Shown here: one piece after another, positions 59,049 through 64,000 of the stretch
How the letters are laid out: the number at the start of each line of letters is the position of its first letter
How positions within the stretch are numbered: position 1 is the stretch's first letter
NCBI RefSeq assembly: GCF_014650435.1
Contig: NZ_BMUY01000010.1
Coordinates: forward strand, 124,001 to 188,000
Reading direction: 5' to 3'
Source: Streptomyces tendae
GTDB lineage: Bacteria > Actinomycetota > Actinomycetes > Streptomycetales > Streptomycetaceae
DNA length: 64,000 nt
Translations under genes and position numbers: made by a program
The notes under the pieces: generated by a model
The model's input: the letters and a program-made list of their open reading frames with translations, nothing else
What the model was told of the DNA's origin: nothing
The model's database searches: none

Positions 59049-60541
59049 GCCTTCTGCGGTTCCGTGACCTTCACCGGGTCCGTGCCGGTGGCGCTGTGCC
59101 GTTCGGCCCAGTTCTCCAGGGCCGTGCGGCAGGCGTGGTCCAGGTGGTGCAGCCCGGACAGGTCCAGCTCGACCGGGCGGTCCTGCGGCAGCGCCTCCAG
59201 TCCCTCCAGGATCTTCGGGAGCCGCAGGAAGGTCGCGTTGCCGGTCAGATGCGCCTGGACGGGGCCCGCGCCCTTGTCGACGATCTCCAGCTTGAGGTGC
59301 GAAGCCTCCCAGGCGGTCTTGACCACGGACAGGGCCAGACCGATCAGTACGCCCTCGAACATGTTGACCGCGACGATCGAGACGGCCGTGACCACCAGGA
59401 TCAGCGCCTCGCCCCGGTGGTCGCGCCACAGCGGCAGGATGCTGCGGAACGGGATCAGCTTCCAGCCCGCGTGCACCAGGATGCCCGCCAGCGCGGGCAG
59501 CGGGATCAGGCCCAGCACGGACGGCAGCAGCGCCGCGAACAGCAGCAGCCACACGCCGTGCAGCACACGGGACGCCTTGGTGCGGGCCCCCGCGGCGACG
59601 TTCGCGGAGCTGCGCACGATGACCGCGGTCATCGGCAGCGCGCCGAGCACACCGCACACGGTGTTGCCCGCGCCCTGCGCCATCAGCTCCTTGTCGTACT
59701 CGGTGCGCGGCCCGTCGTGCAGCCGGTCCACCGCCGCGGCGCTGAACAGGCTCTCCGCCGAGGCGATCAGCGTGAAGGCGACGATCGTGCCGAGCAGGCC
59801 CACGCTCGCCAGCTCGCCGAAGGCGTCGGCGCCGGGCGGCTGGATCACGTCCAGCAGGCCGCTCACCTGGACGGTCGCGACCGACAGTCCGAACGCCGCC
59901 GTGACGGCCGTGGCCAGACCGACCGCGGCCAGCGCCCCCGGCACGGTCCGCGCCCGCTGCGGCAGCCGCTTCCACAGGACCATCACCGCGACGGTGCCCG
60001 CGCCCAGGGCGAGCGAGGTCAGCGCCCCGGAGCTGCCCAGCGCGTCGGCGGCGGCCCCGGGCAGCCCGGTGAGCTTGTCGATGCCGGAGGCGGGGGCCTG
60101 GAGACCGGCGGCCGAGTAGAGCTGGCCCGCGATGAGCACCAGGCCGATGCCGGCCAGCATGCCCTCGACGACCGACAGGGAGATCGCCCGGAACCAGCGC
60201 CCCAGCTTCAGGGCGCCCATCACGAGCTGGACGATCCCGGTGGCGAGCACGATCACGCCGAGCGCGGGCAGTCCGTACTGGTCGACCGCGCCGAAGACCA
60301 GCACGGTCAGCCCGGCGGCCGGCCCGGAGACCTGCAGGCTGCTGCCCGGCAGGAATCCGGTGACCAGGCCGCCCACGATGCCGGTGACCAGGCCGAGTTC
60401 GGCCGGGACCCCGGAGGCGACGGCCACGCCCACGCACAGCGGGAGCGCGACCAGGAACACGACGAGGGATGCGGTGAGGTCCTGCCGCCAGTGCGGGAAC
60501 CTCCGGTTCCGGCCGGCTATGAGGGACATGCCGGCCATCAC
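59039..60541 (-). CDS. SulP-family anion transporter
   Basis: 500 residues, ATG 60541 overlapping the carbonic anhydrase stop by 4 bp (ATGA). 12-14 helices in SulP order: FPHWRQDLTASLVVFLVALPLCVGVAVASG, LVTGIVGGLVTGFLPGSSLQVSGPAAGLTVLV, MTAVIVRSSANVAAGARTKASRVLHG. A short C-terminal STAS domain (about 415-490, AHLTGNATFLRLPKILEGL, LDLSGLHHLDHAC) is present. Translational coupling with a beta-carbonic anhydrase points to bicarbonate as substrate, though sulfate is not excluded. Its C-terminus lies in the tandem repeat at 59004-59048. Confidence 0.88.
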   Translation of the reverse strand: MMAGMSLIAGRNRRFPHWRQDLTASLVVFLVALPLCVGVAVASGVPAELGLVTGIVGGLVTGFLPGSSLQVSGPAAGLTVLVFGAVDQYGLPALGVIVLATGIVQLVMGALKLGRWFRAISLSVVEGMLAGIGLVLIAGQLYSAAGLQAPASGIDKLTGLPGAAADALGSSGALTSLALGAGTVAVMVLWKRLPQRARTVPGALAAVGLATAVTAAFGLSVATVQVSGLLDVIQPPGADAFGELASVGLLGTIVAFTLIASAESLFSAAAVDRLHDGPRTEYDKELMAQGAGNTVCGVLGALPMTAVIVRSSANVAAGARTKASRVLHGVWLLLFAALLPSVLGLIPLPALAGILVHAGWKLIPFRSILPLWRDHRGEALILVVTAVSIVAVNMFEGVLIGLALSVVKTAWEASHLKLEIVDKGAGPVQAHLTGNATFLRLPKILEGLEALPQDRPVELDLSGLHHLDHACRTALENWAERHSATGTDPVKVTEPQKAGV

Positions 60542-61119
60542 AGGGTCTCGAACGCGTCGGTGTCCGCGCGGTGCGCGCGCACGCGGCCGGTGTGGACCTC
60601 GTAGTACCAGCCGTGCAGCCGCAGCCGGCCGTCCGCCAGCCGCTTCTCGACACAGGGGTAGGAGCGCAGGCGCAGCAGCTGCGCCAGCACGTGGTGCTGC
60701 ACGGCCCCGGCGACCGTCGGATCGGCGGGATCGCAGGGCTCCGGTTCGTCCGCCGCGTGCGCCAGCCAGTCGCGCACGGCGGGTACGGCGGTCAGGTCGT
60801 CGCCGCGCACCAGCGCGCCGACGGCGCCGCAGTGCGAGTGGCCGCAGACCACGATGTCGCCGACGCCGAGGACCTCGACGGCGTACTCGACGGTGGCCGT
60901 CTCGCCGGAGGGACGCTCGGAGGCGTAGGGCGGGACGATGTTGCCGGCGGTGCGCAGCTCGAAGAGCTGGCCGGGGCGGGCGCCGGTGATCAGGGCCGGT
61001 ACGACCCGGGAGTCGGAGCAGGTGATGAACAGGACTTCGGGCGACTGGCCTTCGGCGTGCCCGGCGAACTCCTCAGGGCGCTGTCCGAACGTACGGGCGT
61101 TGTCGATGAGGGGCTGCAT
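60538..61119 (-). CDS. Beta-class carbonic anhydrase
   Basis: 193 residues from ATG 61119 (AGGAGGA ten bases upstream). Zinc ligands Cys34 (FITCSDSRV), His94 and Cys97 (CGHSHCGAV); Asp36-Arg38 dyad present. It hydrates CO2 to bicarbonate. Overlaps the SulP gene, so enzyme and transporter are made together, likely a bicarbonate supply or pH system. The C-terminal RLHGWYYEVHTGRVRAHRADTDAFETL is usual for the class. Confidence 0.9.
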   Translation of the reverse strand: MQPLIDNARTFGQRPEEFAGHAEGQSPEVLFITCSDSRVVPALITGARPGQLFELRTAGNIVPPYASERPSGETATVEYAVEVLGVGDIVVCGHSHCGAVGALVRGDDLTAVPAVRDWLAHAADEPEPCDPADPTVAGAVQHHVLAQLLRLRSYPCVEKRLADGRLRLHGWYYEVHTGRVRAHRADTDAFETL

Positions 61120-61207
61120 GATGCGGTTTTCCTCCTGGCGCGCGGTGGGGTGCGCGTCGGACGGGTGGGGCAGATGTGGGGGTTGTGCCGGTGGTCCGTC
61201 AGGTCCG

Positions 61208-61609
61208 TCAGCAGCGGAAGACCTGGAGTGCCGCGGGGGCGTGGTCCGTCGTGGATCTCGGCCGGTGCTCGGTGGTACGGCCGGCCCTGACTGTGTCGGG
61301 CGCCGCCGGGGCGGCCTGCCGCGCCAGCGGGTGGCGAGGGCTGCCGGACTGCGGTGCGGCGGTGGTGCGGTGGCGGTCGCGGACGCGCGGTTCGGTGGTC
61401 GGCCCGCCCGGGCGGCCGCCCTCGCGGCAGGTGACGCTCTCGTCGTGCGACGCCGTGCCGGAGGGGATGGTTCCGGGGCGGGCGTGGGCCACGGCATCAC
61501 CGCTTGTATGCGCGGATGCGAAGGATGCGGTGGGAGCGAAGAACTGGAGCGCGAACAGTACGGGGGTGAGGATCGCGACCACGGCCCGGGCCGCCGTACG
61601 TCGGTACAC
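61208..61609 (-). CDS. Small secreted or membrane-anchored hypothetical protein
   Basis: 133 residues from GTG 61609 with GGAGGGG upstream. One N-terminal hydrophobic stretch (RAVVAILTPVLFALQFFAPTASFASA) fits a signal peptide or anchor. The rest is disordered, rich in Arg, Pro, Thr and His, with one Cys near CREGG and one at the very end. Lies 88 bp upstream of the carbonic anhydrase gene, same strand, and may share its transcript. Unknown function. Confidence 0.55.
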   Translation of the reverse strand: MYRRTAARAVVAILTPVLFALQFFAPTASFASAHTSGDAVAHARPGTIPSGTASHDESVTCREGGRPGGPTTEPRVRDRHRTTAAPQSGSPRHPLARQAAPAAPDTVRAGRTTEHRPRSTTDHAPAALQVFRC

Positions 61610-61657
61610 GCGGCCCCCCTCCAGGTAGTTCCTGCCGCTGGTGCATGCCGGGGAACA

Positions 61658-61736
61658 GGTCAATGCCCGGCAAAAGCATGGTCAATGCGCGGTCAAGAAA
61701 CACGTTAACCCTGCAAAGGGCTTTGCAGGGTTAACG
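61658..61736 (-). promoter_or_regulatory. Phased TTGACC repeats and a 34-bp palindrome
   Basis: TTGACC occurs on the minus strand at 61691-61696, 61680-61685 and 61658-61663, spaced 11 and 22 bp, i.e. on one face of the helix; two copies share GCATTGACC. Just upstream, 61703-61718 and 61721-61736 are perfect 16-bp arms with GG between (terminator of zapE, or an operator). The set lies 50-130 bp before the secreted-protein gene at 61609. Eleven-bp-spaced repeats recall PHO boxes, but the match to GTTCACC is only partial. Confidence 0.55.
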
Positions 61737-61798
61737 AGGCGTTACGTGCCGGAGAGAGCCTCAAAATGGCGGGTGGGTTGGCGGGAACCGACTGCCTC

Positions 61799-62911
61799 TC
61801 AGGGCGTGTCGACCAGGCGCCCGGCGTCCCGGGCCAGCGCGGTGAGCCGGGAGATCGCCCGGAAGTACTTCTTGCGGTAGCCGCCCTTCAGCATCTCCTC
61901 GCTGAACAGCCGGTCGAAGGGCAGTCCGGAGGCCAGGACGGGCACCTCGCGGTCGTAGAGCCGGTCCGCGAGCACCACGAGCCGCAGCGCCGTCGACTGG
62001 TCCGGCACCGGACGCACGCCGGTGAGGCACACGGCCGTCAGGCCGTCGGTCAGCGCACCGTAGCGGCTGGGGTGGACGCGGGCGAGGTGGTCGAGGAGGG
62101 CGGGGAAGTCGTCCAGGGAGGCACCCTCGGTGGCCCGCGCCGCACGGGTCACCTGCTCGTCGGAGTACGGCGCGGGGGCCTCGGGCAGACCGCGGTGGCG
62201 GTAGTCCTCGCCGTCGATGCGCAGGGCGCGGAAGTGGGCGGACAGGCCCTGGATCTCGCGCAGGAAGTCGGCCGCCGCGAACCGGCCCTCGCCGAGCTTG
62301 CCGGGCAGCGTGTTGGAGGTGGCGGCGAGTGCCACGCCGGCCTCCACGAGCCGGGCGAGCAGGCTGGAGACCAGGACGGTGTCGCCCGGGTCGTCCAGCT
62401 CGAACTCGTCGATGCACAGCAGGCGGTGACCGGAGAGGGTCTGCACGGTCTGCTGGAAGCCGAGGGCGCCGACCAGGTTGGTCAGCTCCACGAAGGTGCC
62501 GAAGGCCTTGCGGGACGGCTCCGCCGGGGTGGCGTGCCACAGGGAGGCCAGCAGATGGGTCTTGCCGACGCCGTAGCCGCCGTCGAGATAGACGCCGCGG
62601 GGGCCGGCGGGGGCCTTCGGAGCCTTGCCGCGGCCGAGCCCGAAGAAGCCGCGCCTGCCGGTCGCCGCCCCGGGCGCCTCGCCCAGCCCGCCCGCGAAGT
62701 CCTCCAGGACCCGGACGGCCTCGCTCTGGCTGGGCTGGTTCGGGTCCGGGATGTACGTGCCGAAGCGGACGGAGTCGAAACGGGGCGGAGGCACCATCTC
62801 GGCGACCAGGCGGTCCGCGGGGACACGGGGCTCACGGGCGCACAGGGAAACCGTGGCCGGAGCCGTCCCGGTTATCGGGGCGGGGACGGAGGCGGGGGAG
62901 GAGGACGACAC
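61799..62911 (-). CDS. zapE: ZapE/AFG1-family ATPase
   Basis: 370 residues from GTG 62911 (TACCAT eight bases before, leaderless type); a TTG at 62920 is the alternative. AAA-like ATPase: Walker A GGYGVGKTHLL, Walker B RLLCIDEFELDDPGD, arginine finger region LAATSNTLPGKLGEGRFAAADFLREI. FGTYIPDPNQPSQSEA at the N-terminus and GGYRKKYFRAISRLTAL at the end are typical actinobacterial features. In E. coli ZapE affects Z-ring stability; the role in Streptomyces is not set by sequence. Confidence 0.86.
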   Translation of the reverse strand: MSSSSPASVPAPITGTAPATVSLCAREPRVPADRLVAEMVPPPRFDSVRFGTYIPDPNQPSQSEAVRVLEDFAGGLGEAPGAATGRRGFFGLGRGKAPKAPAGPRGVYLDGGYGVGKTHLLASLWHATPAEPSRKAFGTFVELTNLVGALGFQQTVQTLSGHRLLCIDEFELDDPGDTVLVSSLLARLVEAGVALAATSNTLPGKLGEGRFAAADFLREIQGLSAHFRALRIDGEDYRHRGLPEAPAPYSDEQVTRAARATEGASLDDFPALLDHLARVHPSRYGALTDGLTAVCLTGVRPVPDQSTALRLVVLADRLYDREVPVLASGLPFDRLFSEEMLKGGYRKKYFRAISRLTALARDAGRLVDTP

Positions 62912-63087
62912 GGTACTCAATGGTAGGGCCTGCCCCGGGGAGCCCTGCCGTCACCGGTCCGCGGCCCTGGGTGCAGCGCCCGGGCCCGGGCGGTCGCGGG
63001 ACGGACTCCCCGGGGCGTTCGCGGGCCCGGTCGGCGGGGTCCCGGCCTGTGCGGTTGGGTCGTCGGAGCCGTGGAACACTGCACCCC

Positions 63088-63891
63088 ATGCGACGCCTGC
63101 TCCCCGTGCCCCCCGTACCCCCCGCGACCGATCCGGCCGTCGGCCCGGGCGGCTCCGAGGCCGACCGGGAGTGGAGCCCGGCCGAGCTGGCCGCCGCCTA
63201 CGCGTACCCCGAGCCGGACGGGCGCCGGCGGACGTGGCTGCGGGCCAACATGGTCTCCACCCTCGACGGTGCCGCCCAGCACGACGGCCGCTCCCAGCCC
63301 ATCTCCAGCGCGGCCGACATGCGCGTCTTCGGCACCCTGCGCGCCCTGGCGGACGTGGTGGTCGCCGGTGCCGAGACCGTACGGCAGGAGGGGTACCGCC
63401 CGGCACGCGCGCGGGCGGACTTCGCCGAGGCGCGGCGGTCGGCCGGCCAGGCCCCCGTGCCGGCGATCGCGGTGGTCAGCGCGAGCCTGGAGCTGGACTT
63501 CTCCCTGCCGCTGTTCACCTCCCCGCTCGTGCCCACCCTGATCCTGACCGGAGCCGCCGCGGCCCCGGACCGGATCGCGGCCGCCGAGAAGGCCGGGGCC
63601 CGGGTGGTGATCGCCGGCGACGGCGTCGGGGTGGACCCGGCCCGTGCCGTCGGGGCGCTCGCGGAGCTGGGCCACACCCGGCTGCTGACCGAGGGCGGTC
63701 CCCGGCTGCTGGGTCAGTTCGTCACGGCCGGCGTGCTCGACGAGCTGTGCCTGACCGTCTCCCCGATGCTGACCGCGGGGGACGCGCAGCGGATCGCGGG
63801 CGGACCGGCGGTCGAGGTCCCGCAGCGGTTCGCACTGGTGTCCCTCCTGGAGGAGGAAGGTTTCCTCTTCAGCCGGTACCGGCGCGACTAG
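63088..63891 (+). CDS. RibD C-terminal / pyrimidine-reductase-like protein
   Basis: 267 residues from ATG 63088. RibD_C/DHFR-like reductase fold: TWLRANMVSTLDGAAQHDGRSQPIS (substrate loop), ADVVVAGAETVRQEGY, the NADPH-binding TRLLTEGGPRLLGQFVTAG, LCLTVSPML and SLLEEEGFLFSRYRR. It lacks the deaminase half of bifunctional RibD, so it is a stand-alone reductase of the 5-amino-6-ribosylamino-uracil type or a homologue with another substrate. Divergent from zapE. No ribosome site; AACACT seven bases upstream hints at a leaderless mRNA. Confidence 0.82.
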   Translation: MRRLLPVPPVPPATDPAVGPGGSEADREWSPAELAAAYAYPEPDGRRRTWLRANMVSTLDGAAQHDGRSQPISSAADMRVFGTLRALADVVVAGAETVRQEGYRPARARADFAEARRSAGQAPVPAIAVVSASLELDFSLPLFTSPLVPTLILTGAAAAPDRIAAAEKAGARVVIAGDGVGVDPARAVGALAELGHTRLLTEGGPRLLGQFVTAGVLDELCLTVSPMLTAGDAQRIAGGPAVEVPQRFALVSLLEEEGFLFSRYRRD

Positions 63892-64000
63892 GCACATCCC
63901 GGCCCGGGCGGGCGGCGGCGACCGGACAGGGGTTCGGTCGTTACCGCACTTCCGGTAATCAGCGGAATCTCCCGTTCCGTTTAGCTCGCGCCGGGCACAC
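63892..64000 (+). other. Intergenic end of window
   Basis: Contains a small hairpin, TTACCG (63941-63946) and CGGTAA (63953-63958), and an AT-richer tail that may be a promoter for a gene beyond the window. No coding sequence seen. Confidence 0.4.

Noticed and set aside
1..64000. CRISPR arrays, tRNA/rRNA genes, insertion sequences, prophage or integrase genes
   Set aside because: I looked for repeat-spacer periodicity, tRNA arms and transposase/integrase motifs while reading and saw none.

Overview
The window is high-GC actinobacterial DNA and almost certainly a Streptomyces chromosome. The evidence is the strong third-position GC bias, many GTG starts, 4-bp ATGA/GTGA gene overlaps, frequent leaderless-type starts, and a recognisable gene order: ngcFG - rok7B7 - xylFGH - chitinase - dxs ... 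fadB - fadA - RNase D - whiI - DUF3000 - hemE - GH3 hexosaminidase ... hemY - chdC. From memory this matches the S. coelicolor core-chromosome region around ngc, xyl and whiI. I saw no tRNA, rRNA, CRISPR array, transposase or phage gene, so this is stable chromosomal DNA with some accessory inserts.

Layout. (1) 1-8.9 kb, sugar uptake and chitin use: the end of an N-acetylglucosamine/chitobiose-type ABC permease pair (ngcFG), the ROK regulator Rok7B7, the xylFGH uptake operon, and a divergent secreted GH18 chitinase with DasR-like boxes upstream. (2) 8.9-12.6 kb: a DXS (isoprenoid entry enzyme), an amino-acid permease and a NYN-domain protein. (3) 13-25.8 kb, a cell-envelope glycopolymer region: two paralogous beta-propeller-like proteins on either side of an LCP-family wall-polymer ligase, then a Stealth sugar-phosphate transferase and three related glycosyltransferases. 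Two of the three are fused to a TagF-like glycerophosphotransferase domain. (4) 25.8-35.4 kb, core metabolism and development: fadAB beta-oxidation, RNase D, the sporulation regulator whiI with a near-perfect sigma-WhiG promoter, DUF3000, hemE and a cytosolic GH3 N-acetylhexosaminidase. (5) 35.5-41.2 kb: an unusual five-gene operon (PhyH-type dioxygenase, unknown protein, PLP decarboxylase, GNAT, MFS) behind a promoter-like sequence that contains a DasR-like box. It looks like a small uncharacterised metabolite pathway. (6) 41.2-64 kb, mixed housekeeping: rhomboid protease, CoA-disulfide-reductase-like flavoprotein, DUF4349 lipoprotein, hemY-chdC, a secreted S33 peptidase, a DUF692/MNIO plus TIGR04222 pair, a PTH2-like protein, a small ABC exporter, polysaccharide deacetylase, FAD-Rieske oxidoreductase, PhoX, slipin, SulP plus carbonic anhydrase, ZapE and a RibD-like reductase.

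How it fits together. Aminosugar metabolism recurs: ngc uptake, chitinase and GH3 hexosaminidase, with DasR-like boxes at two loci and one of them in front of the uncharacterised operon. The LCP, Stealth, TagF-fusion and propeller genes form a plausible wall-glycopolymer assembly and anchoring locus. The best candidates for undescribed biology are that envelope locus, the 35.5-41.2 kb operon and the MNIO-TIGR04222 pair. Protein assignments come from reading motifs; no database search was run.
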